29,766 nt of DNA from NCBI GenBank assembly GCA_964473505.1, contig CAYYPG010000015.1:1-29766 (forward strand). The letters run 5' to 3'. Source of the DNA: JAOABV01 sp964473505. GTDB taxonomy: Bacteria; Hydrothermota; Tepidihabitantia; Tepidihabitantales; CAIPLT01. Below are positions 6,457-13,574 of this stretch, piece by piece; the first letter of the stretch is position 1; each line of letters opens with the position of its first letter. The position numbers and the translations under genes were made by a program. The notes below the pieces were generated by a model. It worked only from the letters and a program-made list of their open reading frames with translations. It had not been told where the DNA came from and did no database searches.

Positions 6457-7785
6457 ATGAATCCTAAAAAAAGACGAGTTTTAATAATGGGAGCAGCAGG
6501 CAGAGATTTTCATAATTTTAATGTCTTTTTTAGAGATAATGAGGATTACGAAGTGGTCGCATTTACTGCCACCCAAATTCCCAATATTGATAATCGAATT
6601 TATCCATCACAATTAGCCGGTAAGTTGTATCCCCAGGGTATTCCGATTTATCCCGAAGATAAACTTTCGGAACTAATTAAGAAATATCGTATTGATATTG
6701 TCGTCTTTGCTTATTCTGATATCTCGTTTCATTATGTAATGGATAAAGGTAGTGAAGTTTTAGCCAATCGAGCAGATTATTGGTTATTAGGACCTCACTC
6801 TACGCAATTAAAATCGAAAAAGACGGTAATTGCCATTGGTGCGGTTAGAACCGGTGCAGGAAAAAGTCAAACTACCCGTCGGGTCACCGAAATCTTATCG
6901 GAAATGGGAAAAAAATTCTGTGTTGTCAGACACCCTATGCCCTATGGTGATTTGACTCAACAGATTGTCCAGCGGTTTGAAAAAATAAGCGATTTAGACA
7001 AATATAACTGCACGATTGAAGAACGAGAGGAATATGAACCCCATCTCTTAAAAGGAACAACAGTATTTGCCGGTGTCGATTATGAAAAAATTCTTGAAGA
7101 AGCAGAACGAGATTTTGATGTTATTGTCTGGGATGGTGGTAATAACGATTTTCCTTTTTATAAACCGAATCTATTAATAGTAGTTGCCGATCCATTAAGA
7201 GCTGGGCATGAAATAAACTATTTTCCAGGTAGTGTCTTATTCCGGTCAGCCAATATCATTGTAATTAATAAGATGGATTCTGCCAAGCCCGCAGATGTTG
7301 CCATAATCAAAGACAATTTAAGTAAATTTAATCCTGATGCCACGGTTGTTGAAGCCCATTCCTTACTCACAATATCTAATCCTGAAATGATAAAAGGTAA
7401 AAGAGTCTTGGTGATTGAAGATGGACCAACTTTAACTCACGGCGAGATGAATTACGGCGCAGGCATGGTTGCCGCCCAAAGATATGGTGCGGCAGAAGTT
7501 ATCGAGCCTCTTCCTTTTGCTACGGGTTCAATACTTGAAGCCTATGAAAAATATCCTCATCTAAAGAAATGTTTACCTGCACTTGGATATAGTCCAACCC
7601 AGATTAAAGAACTCGAAGAGACGATTAATAATACACCCGCGGATATTGTGGTCGAAGCAACCCCAGTTAATCTCTCACAAGTCTTAAAAGTTAATAAACC
7701 AATGGTAAATGTTGAATATCAACTGAAGGAAATCTCTAAACCTGACCTAAAAGAATTAATCCTCAATTTCTTCAGCAAAAAATAG
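6457..7785 (+). CDS. cpgS: Cyclic 2,3-diphosphoglycerate synthetase homologue
   Basis: The 442 residues match the length and layout of the enzyme characterised in hyperthermophilic methanogens, which closes 2,3-bisphosphoglycerate to its cyclic anhydride using ATP. The N-terminal half has a Rossmann-like start (RRVLIMGAAGRDFHNFN) and a conserved region with FTATQIP and GIPIYPE. A P-loop follows at residues 128-137 (GAVRTGAGKS), then WDGGNNDFPF, ADPLRAGHE and NKMDSA, typical of SIMIBI-class P-loop NTPases. A GAAAGG lies seven bases before ATG. The compound is a thermoprotectant and phosphate store in archaea. The role of bacterial homologues is uncertain, and another small-molecule kinase function is possible. 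There is no signal peptide or membrane segment. Confidence 0.8.
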   Translation: MNPKKRRVLIMGAAGRDFHNFNVFFRDNEDYEVVAFTATQIPNIDNRIYPSQLAGKLYPQGIPIYPEDKLSELIKKYRIDIVVFAYSDISFHYVMDKGSEVLANRADYWLLGPHSTQLKSKKTVIAIGAVRTGAGKSQTTRRVTEILSEMGKKFCVVRHPMPYGDLTQQIVQRFEKISDLDKYNCTIEEREEYEPHLLKGTTVFAGVDYEKILEEAERDFDVIVWDGGNNDFPFYKPNLLIVVADPLRAGHEINYFPGSVLFRSANIIVINKMDSAKPADVAIIKDNLSKFNPDATVVEAHSLLTISNPEMIKGKRVLVIEDGPTLTHGEMNYGAGMVAAQRYGAAEVIEPLPFATGSILEAYEKYPHLKKCLPALGYSPTQIKELEETINNTPADIVVEATPVNLSQVLKVNKPMVNVEYQLKEISKPDLKELILNFFSKK

Positions 7786-8067
7786 GCGCAGTGAATTCCA
7801 AACTCGCGGGTTATCTCTGTTCGTAGGGTTAACAAAAAATATGCTAACTGCAACTTTAGAAGCACTTTAACCAAATCAATAGTGGTTCAAAAGACACGGA
7901 AGGCGTAATGTGAATATCCTGAAGGAAATAAGGTTGAATTAAAGTATATGAACTAAAACCAAAATGTAAAAGTTTAACTTTACAGACCTAAAAACTTAGT
8001 TTACACACTCATTCTAATTAAAGTTCACATACCGGCAGAGAATCTTTTGAACATATTGCGAGATACG
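7786..8067. other. Intergenic, no gene seen
   Basis: Nothing coding is evident. The synthetase gene end AGCAAAAAATAGGCGCAGTG (from 7774) has a similar stretch 57 bp downstream (AACAAAAAATATGCTAACTG, from 7831), possibly a decayed copy of the gene end. Confidence 0.35.
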
Positions 8068-8335
8068 GTCAATATTTGTGAAAATTTGTTATCGGTAAGC
8101 ATATCTATTTTCCTTCTGTAAAGTTTCGTCAGGCTGTTTTGGTTGATACACTGCTGAGAGATATATTGGCAATGTTGGTTAAAATTTATTGTAGTTAGAC
8201 TATCGGATTTCTTTCTTCAAAACAAGTCATTATTAATACATTCTTATCCTTTATTGTCAATATTTGTAAAAATTTATTATAGTTAAGTATATTTTTTCTT
8301 TCAGTAAGGTTTCATCAAGTTTTCACTCTAATACC
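8068..8335. repeat. Three diverged tandem units (about 90-100 bp)
   Basis: Units start at about 8068, 8168 and 8256. The first and third share GTCAATATTTGT, AAAATTT, TTAT and then a T-rich part ending GTAARGTTTCRTCA. The middle one is more diverged (GGCAATGTTGGTTAAAATTT). No reading frame spans them. They look like an old tandem duplication decaying by point mutation and small indels. Confidence 0.6.
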
Positions 8336-8648
8336 GCTTTTCGTGAACTAATCTTTATGCCAATTCGTATCCAGATATACATAGCCTACTTTATCCTAAA
8401 TTATGTCCTACTATAAGCTCGGCTAAAAGACTCTCTAAACTCGTCATTAAATAGTCTTCCAAGAATCGATTGATGAGTTCTTTTATATGGTATCATCCTC
8501 TCAGTTTTAACTACTGGGTTGAAAGTGTAATTAAACCTTCTTTTCATTTCAGTTCTCAACCCGCTACTTGATATACCCCACTATACCCCTGGTAAATAGA
8601 TATTAGATATTAGTCGTTAGATTTTAGTGGGTTAGAAGAAAATGTTCC
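8336..8648. other. Intergenic, low-complexity and inverted-repeat DNA before the XRE gene
   Basis: Contains an inverted repeat with arms GGGTTGA (8516-8522) and TCAACCC (8556-8562), and a short-period stretch around 8596-8630 (AGATATTAGATATTAG then TTAGATTTTAG). No gene is evident. Confidence 0.4.
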
Positions 8649-8677
8649 TTGATTTTTATTCTATTTATATATAGAAT
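8649..8677 (+). promoter_or_regulatory. XRE gene promoter overlapping a palindromic operator-like site
   Basis: TTGATT (8649-8654) and TAGAAT (8672-8677) are 17 bp apart. Only eight bases then precede the ATG and no Shine-Dalgarno is present, so the mRNA would be almost leaderless. An inverted repeat, TTCTAT (8659-8664) and ATAGAA (8671-8676), overlaps the -10 box. That is the expected place for autorepression by the XRE protein encoded immediately downstream; the pairing is inference. Confidence 0.45.
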
Positions 8678-8685
8678 TTGTCGCG

Positions 8686-9762
8686 ATGATAAACAATAGA
8701 AATAGTAATGATGAGGTAAGATTTGTAAAAGAAATAGGCAAAATTCTGCAAAAATACCGTAAAAACGCAAAATTATCCCAATCTGAACTCGCAGAAAAGA
8801 TGGGTCTGTCTCGAACTTCAGGATTTAAATACATTTCGTACTTAGAAACCGGACGGATAAAAAATCCCTCACTTCTTACTATCCTTCGTTATCTTAAAAT
8901 CTGCCAGGTACTTTGGCCTAAATTTTTTCAAGAATTAGCACAAATTGATTTTAATCTCCAACATCAAAAGTATCAAGTCGCAATTCCCAGTGATTTGCCT
9001 TTAGACCTACAAAAAAAGATTGACCGTGATACTGCTTTATATCTTATTAAAATCCAATATCCGAAACCACCTTTTGATGAACTTGATTGGCAACGCATTC
9101 AAGAAAAAGTTGATAAAAAAGTCAACGAGTTGCTCTCTCATCAAGGACTGAATGAAACCGATAAAATACCATATCTTAATTTTGTTAATGAACTGATTAA
9201 GAATTATGATACACCACAAAGCCAAACAGTCTTTGAAAAGTATTATCGGACAAAAGAATTAAATTGGCGAATAATAAGTGAGATTAGAAGTATTATTTAC
9301 AAAGTTATCCGAATGGAACAAAAGCGACTAAAAAAACCTAAGGCATTAGACCCACAGAAAATTAGCACGATGGCAAGAAAATTTTTAGCCTATCGGATTC
9401 AAATTGAGCCAATCGAAGCCGAGGTACAAAAGAAATTAAGTGAACTTGGCGTACCGACTTTGTACCATCAAGGATATAAAGATTTTTGCCGTGAATGTTT
9501 TAGTCTAATAAAAAAATTTTATCAGAAAAAGCCAAAGAACCAAACAGAAGCCAAATTGATTTCAATAACTGATAATAAAGCATCCACATCAAGTCTTTAC
9601 TCCAATCTAAATTTAATTCAGAAGGTTACCGAACTTATCAAGAAATGGAAAACACTGGGATTAAAAGAAGAAGTTTTACAAATAGTCAAAGATATAGTAA
9701 TTTCGCATTTTAGAAACATTCAGCGCGAGGAACAATCAAACTCCGACGCACCGCATCAATAA
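8686..9762 (+). CDS. XRE-family (HTH_3) DNA-binding protein with a large uncharacterised C-terminal region
   Basis: Residues about 11-70 form a Cro/CI-type helix-turn-helix (IGKILQKYRKNAKLSQSELA, then EKMGLSRTSGFKYISYLETG), with the usual recognition helix and the Tyr-Leu-Glu-x-Gly turn. The remaining 290 residues are Lys/Glu-rich, mostly helical by composition, with no recognisable enzymatic motif, peptidase dyad or sensor domain. One Cys-containing segment (YKDFCRECFSLIKKFYQKK) could hold a metal or a disulfide. No membrane segment is present. It stands alone, with about 900 bp of non-coding DNA on each side. It probably regulates transcription and perhaps itself; its signal is unknown. Confidence 0.75.
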   Translation: MINNRNSNDEVRFVKEIGKILQKYRKNAKLSQSELAEKMGLSRTSGFKYISYLETGRIKNPSLLTILRYLKICQVLWPKFFQELAQIDFNLQHQKYQVAIPSDLPLDLQKKIDRDTALYLIKIQYPKPPFDELDWQRIQEKVDKKVNELLSHQGLNETDKIPYLNFVNELIKNYDTPQSQTVFEKYYRTKELNWRIISEIRSIIYKVIRMEQKRLKKPKALDPQKISTMARKFLAYRIQIEPIEAEVQKKLSELGVPTLYHQGYKDFCRECFSLIKKFYQKKPKNQTEAKLISITDNKASTSSLYSNLNLIQKVTELIKKWKTLGLKEEVLQIVKDIVISHFRNIQREEQSNSDAPHQ

Positions 9763-10060
9763 ATGAAAAGAAATATTCGCTAATCTCAATATCGGATTTT
9801 ACATTTTGCGGTGAATGATTAAATTTAATACCGCTGAATAAATCATAGCACTTTAGAGCCTTGTACAATCTGTATTTTAGAGTCTGTCAAAAATTCACTT
9901 TTAATTTCACTCAGCTCGCATAACTATTTATCTTTTACTGTTTCCCAATATTATCGTACCAGACAAAATCCTTATATCATTATCTTCAAGTTAAAAGCAA
10001 GAAAAGTAATTTAATTAGGACGCATAATAAATGATAATCTTATGGTGTTTTAACTTATCT
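9763..10060. other. Intergenic, no gene seen
   Basis: Nothing coding is visible. The end of the XRE gene (ACCGCATCAATAAAT from 9750) is echoed 80 bp downstream (ACCGCTGAATAAAT from 9830), a possible remnant of a duplication. A sequence at about 9888 (GAGTCTGTCAAAAATTCAC) faintly recalls the MITE ends but has no partner. Confidence 0.35.
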
Positions 10061-10480
10061 TATAAAAAGGGATAAAGAGATCAAAAATTTAGCCTCATTT
10101 TCCAACCAATTAAGATCTCAATCATATGCCAATAAATAATAAATTCTAATTTTTCAATCACCATTCGTTTGGTCTCATATAGTAAAGGAATAGATAGTTC
10201 CGTCTTAGATTTCAACTAATTAGAATTTAATTTTCCATCAAGCTTATAATAAGAAATCTCTGAAAAATGCTCATGAGACACCGAACCCTACGAAAAAACC
10301 AATAATTATGCTTTTGCATTTCATACCCCTTTTGAACCAATATTGACTTTGTCAGAGTTCTTAATAAGTACTCGCAGATTTATCACCCGATAAAAAGTAA
10401 TATCAGATAGAGATTTATCATACATTTCAACCAATTAAAATTTCAATTTTTCACTTATATTCCAATAAGTGATAAATCTC
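10061..10480. repeat. Three diverged copies of an 80-90 bp unit
   Basis: Cores lie at about 10100-10147, 10210-10260 and 10424-10480. Copies 1 and 3 share TTYCAACCAATTAARATYTC, CAATAA and GATAAATCTC-like ends, plus upstream TAAAAAG and an A/T stretch with GAT. Copy 2 reads TTTCAACTAATTAGAATTT. The spacings of about 110 and 215 bp suggest one further copy, now unrecognisable, between copies 2 and 3. The last copy is interrupted at its end by the MITE-like element at 10482. Confidence 0.55.
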
Positions 10481-10481
10481 A

Positions 10482-10639
10482 GGTAGCGTCACGATTTTGG
10501 TGTAAATTAGTTTTTCTTTCATAGGTCTGTCCTTTTTTCCTATTTATTTATTATATAATTTAAATATGTGAAAACATTGGAGAAAATACACCTTTCTCCT
10601 TAAAACGATACTGAATTTACCAAAAAAATATACGCCACC
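10482..10639 (-). mobile_element. MITE-like element, copy B (158 bp) with 8-bp target duplication
   Basis: The plus-strand left end GGTAGCGTCACGATTTTGG, TGTAAATTAG is an imperfect inverted repeat of the right end, CTGAATTTACCAAAAA, ATATACGCCACC. It is flanked by AAATCTCA (10474-10481) and GAATCTCA (10640-10647), an 8-bp target duplication with one mismatch. The interior holds a 7-bp stem (GGAGAAA 10579-10585, TTTCTCC 10593-10599). No transposase is encoded. Ends with GTGTAAATT and an 8-bp duplication fit IS256-family mobilisation, which is inference. It sits 81 bp downstream of the ftsZ stop codon. Confidence 0.75.
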
Positions 10640-10720
10640 GAATCTCACGTTATTTCTTTTACTAATCGATTTGTCACCCAATAATTTAGTTTTACATTAT
10701 AACCGATCAGCGATTTAATT

Positions 10721-11818
10721 TCAATCGATTTGTCTTCGGATAAATGTTGGGATTTCTAAGTTTGTCTTATCAATGATAATCTTGTCATCTTTTTTCAGAA
10801 TTCTTGGCCGCACCGGGAATAAATCTTGGGATTCCAATAAATCACAAATATCAGAAATTTTAGGTAGGGGTTCTTCAATACCAGTGGCAATCACTGTGAT
10901 GCGAATACTATCTTTGAGACTGTGGTCTTTTACCGCGCCAAATCTTATCTCCGCATAACCGTTAGTGGCATTATAAATAATCGATGCCGCTTCATTGACT
11001 TCTTGTAAAGTCATCGTCTCATCGCCCGCAATATTAAGTAAAATTTTTCTCGCGGTTTCAATATTAATATCTTCAATCAATGGTGAAGCAATGGCTCGAT
11101 GTGCTGCTTCACTTGCCCGTCCCTCGCCTGAAGCAATCCCTGTAGAAATAAAGGCACTACCATTTTCTAACATTACATTCCGCACATCAGCAAAGTCTAT
11201 ATTGATTACACCTGGTTGGGTTATTAAATCGGAAATTCCTTTCACTGCATTTAATAAAACCTCATCGGCAAGTCGAAAGGCTTCAAAACAAGGAATCTGA
11301 GCATAATTAGTGAGTAATCGCTGATTGGGAATAACAATCAAAGTATCAACTTTATCTTTAAGTTCTCGAATTCCGTTCAGGGCTTGACGCATCCGATGTT
11401 TACCTTCAAAGTCGAATGGTTTTGTAACAACCGCAATAACAATCGCACCTTGGGTTTTAGCCACTTCGGCAATTAAAGGCGACGCGCCCGTACCAGTTCC
11501 ACCGCCTTCACCTGCGGCTAAAAATACCATATCATAACCAGTAAGAATATCTTTTATTAAATCTAAAGACTCCTCACAGGCTTTACGGCCTAACTCAGGA
11601 TTTCCTCCGGAACCGAGACCACCGGTTATTTGAGCACCAATTTGGATGCGATTTTCGGCTAAACTTGAAGAAAGGGCTTGTAAATCAGTATTAACCGCAT
11701 AAAATTCCACTCCGGTTAATCGAGCTTCAATCATATGGTTAACCGCATTGTTACCGGCACCACCAATACCAACAACAGCGATTTTGGCTAAGTGTTTTTC
11801 GACAACTGGTTCAATCAT
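10721..11818 (-). CDS. ftsZ: Cell division GTPase FtsZ
   Basis: The tubulin homologue that polymerises at mid-cell and recruits the divisome. The 365 residues include the nucleotide-binding start GIGGAGNNAVNHM, the tubulin signature GGGTGTG at residues 105-111 and the T7-loop region with NIDFADVR that completes GTP hydrolysis in the next subunit. The linker after the globular domain is short. The last residues (EIPTFIRRQ) are the conserved tail peptide that binds FtsA. AGGAGG stands directly before ATG 11818. It is the last gene of the dcw cluster, 57 bp after ftsA. An echo of its end (AATCGATTTGTC, plus strand) occurs 59 bp downstream of the original. Confidence 0.98.
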   Translation of the reverse strand: MIEPVVEKHLAKIAVVGIGGAGNNAVNHMIEARLTGVEFYAVNTDLQALSSSLAENRIQIGAQITGGLGSGGNPELGRKACEESLDLIKDILTGYDMVFLAAGEGGGTGTGASPLIAEVAKTQGAIVIAVVTKPFDFEGKHRMRQALNGIRELKDKVDTLIVIPNQRLLTNYAQIPCFEAFRLADEVLLNAVKGISDLITQPGVINIDFADVRNVMLENGSAFISTGIASGEGRASEAAHRAIASPLIEDINIETARKILLNIAGDETMTLQEVNEAASIIYNATNGYAEIRFGAVKDHSLKDSIRITVIATGIEEPLPKISDICDLLESQDLFPVRPRILKKDDKIIIDKTNLEIPTFIRRQID

Positions 11819-11875
11819 TATTCCTCCTAATATTAAAACTTTTGACTATCATTTTTTATTTTAAGTACTTATTGT

Positions 11876-13117
11876 TTAGGTAAATAGTTCTTTTATTTTA
11901 GCCATCATTGGACTCCAGAAACTTTCCGTCGGAAGAACGAATGTTTCTTTACCGAAAAAACCATAATGAATTAGACCTAAAGCAGTTGTATAATCTGGAC
12001 CTAACTCTTCAAAACGGTTAGTGGTATGTTCTGAACACCTATTGCAGAAAATCGACTTTACTGGTGCAATCTTTACCGGTAATCGCAAGATTTGCTCAGC
12101 CATGTGGTCAATACCTTTTAACTGGGCTGTGCCTCCAGTTAACACCACACCGGCGCTAAGACTATCAGCAAACCCTGATTCTCTTATCGCGGTTTCTGTA
12201 TAGAGTAAAATCTCTTCAGCACGAGCTTCAATTATTGAGGTCAAGAACCTACGAAATACTTGCTTACTGATTCGACCGCTTAAATCTTCAATAACTATTG
12301 GCTCATCTTGGTCAATAAAACTTACCATTGCGGTTCCGTATTGCTTTTTAATCTCTTCGGCTTTTTTATAAGGAGTTCTAAGTCCAACTGCAATATCTTT
12401 TGTAATATTCTCACCACCAATAGGTAATATCTTATAAAATCGCAATTCGCCATCCTTGAAAATTGAGATATCAGTAAGACCTCCAATATCAACGATAGCC
12501 ACACCTAATTCTCGGTCTTCAGATTCCGAAACCACTGATGCCAAGGCTTGGGCTTGCAGAACCAGGTCCCGATTTTTCAGTTCTAATCGGTCAAGTACCC
12601 GATGAATATTTTCTAAAGCGCCAATCTGTCCGATAACCAATAAGGCTTCAACTTCCAACCTAAAACCAAACATACCTATCGGATTTTTTATTCCTTTTTG
12701 ACCATCTACAATGAATTGACCTGGTAGCACATGAATAATTTGTTCGTCGTTAGGAAGTCTTAAAGTTTGCGCCTGACGAATCACTTCAATAATATCCTTT
12801 TCCGTAATACCTTTAGACGGATTTTTAACTGGAACGGTTGCACCACTGGTAATATGTTTAATATAAGACCCAGCAATTCCCACATAAATTAAGCAATTTT
12901 TTGCATTAATGCCCGACATCTTTTCTGCATTTTCAATTGCTGATGCGACCGACTCTACTGCGGTATCAAGATTAACGACCATCCTGTTTCGAAAACCATC
13001 AGGTGCTGATCGACCATAACCGATGATATTATATTTGCCGTTTGAAGACTCGGCAAAAACACATGCGATTTTTGTTGTTCCTATATCCAAGCCAATGATT
13101 TTTTTTGTCTTTGCCAT
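11876..13117 (-). CDS. ftsA: Cell division protein FtsA
   Basis: The actin-like ATPase that ties FtsZ filaments to the inner membrane. The 413 residues show the phosphate 1 motif IIGLDIGTTKIACVFAE, phosphate 2 VDIGGLTDISIF and the adenosine motif VVLTGGTAQLKG. Between them lies the FtsA-specific SHS2 (1C) domain with HVLPGQFIVDGQKGIKNPIG. The C-terminus ends in an amphipathic helix (FWSPMMAKIKELF) that serves as membrane anchor. GGAGG stands six bases before the ATG, and the stop codon of a 28-codon ORF overlaps this ribosome binding site. Together with ftsZ it closes the operon. Confidence 0.97.
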   Translation of the reverse strand: MAKTKKIIGLDIGTTKIACVFAESSNGKYNIIGYGRSAPDGFRNRMVVNLDTAVESVASAIENAEKMSGINAKNCLIYVGIAGSYIKHITSGATVPVKNPSKGITEKDIIEVIRQAQTLRLPNDEQIIHVLPGQFIVDGQKGIKNPIGMFGFRLEVEALLVIGQIGALENIHRVLDRLELKNRDLVLQAQALASVVSESEDRELGVAIVDIGGLTDISIFKDGELRFYKILPIGGENITKDIAVGLRTPYKKAEEIKKQYGTAMVSFIDQDEPIVIEDLSGRISKQVFRRFLTSIIEARAEEILLYTETAIRESGFADSLSAGVVLTGGTAQLKGIDHMAEQILRLPVKIAPVKSIFCNRCSEHTTNRFEELGPDYTTALGLIHYGFFGKETFVLPTESFWSPMMAKIKELFT

Positions 13118-13121
13118 GTTG

Positions 13122-13208
13122 TTACCTCCAAATATTTATTAAATTTTCTTTTTCTAGTAAAATTAATTTATTGCTTAACTTTTCTAATCTAAATAACATT
13201 TTTGTCAT
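13122..13208 (-). CDS. 28-aa ORF leading into ftsA
   Basis: ATG at 13208 has a strong Shine-Dalgarno (GGAGG at 13217-13221, eight bases upstream). The frame ends in TAA at 13124-13122, directly after the GGAGG that serves ftsA, so ribosomes finishing it would sit on the ftsA start site. The product starts MTKMLFRLEKLSNKLILLEK and is a leucine-rich amphipathic helix. It could be a translational leader controlling ftsA, a tiny membrane-associated protein, or the last remnant of an ftsQ-like gene. No family is recognised. Confidence 0.4.
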   Translation of the reverse strand: MTKMLFRLEKLSNKLILLEKENLINIWR

Positions 13209-13574
13209 TTAATTTACCTCCAAGATTGAGATAAAATTTGTATCCTCTCTTGTGAACTTATTCTAAGGTGTAACTTTTTAATTTTAATCGCAATAATTTT
13301 ACACCCAAACCACATACAAAATTAGATTTCTCGTTCTGATAGAGTGGTTGACTTAGTGCTCTACGATTAATCCGTTTTATTTTAGCCATTGCAGTATTTC
13401 GCAAATTTAATGATCCTAATAAGCATAATCCTCAGAGGGTATATTTCACTTTTCTGCAGATTCATATGACCCTGTACTATATAATCAGCCGTTCTAATTG
13501 TACCATTTCTTACTTCGGTAAAATTCGTATTTTATCAGGGAAAATTGCCATTATCATTTTATTAGTCCTAAGGT
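13209..13574. other. Gap where ftsQ is often found; no long ORF
   Basis: No frame of ftsQ length is open here, and no membrane segment followed by a POTRA domain can be assembled. The longest minus-strand frame (13389-13258) gives 43 residues with a basic start (MAKIKRINRRALSQPLYQ) and no Shine-Dalgarno. An inverted repeat GGTGTAA (13267-13273) and TTACACC (13299-13305) lies in it. The region may hold a decayed gene or an untranslated operon segment. Confidence 0.45.

Noticed and set aside
10579..10599. 7-bp hairpin downstream of ftsZ considered as the operon terminator
   Set aside because: It belongs to the MITE-like element, is about 120 bp past the stop codon and lacks a T run in the direction of ftsZ transcription.
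13386..13530. Possible FtsQ POTRA remnant (frame with NGTIRTADYIVQ, then LQKSEIYPLR) in the murB-ftsA gap
   Set aside because: It would precede, not follow, the basic FtsQ-like start at 13389, so the order is wrong for a single decayed gene; the likeness is short and could be chance.
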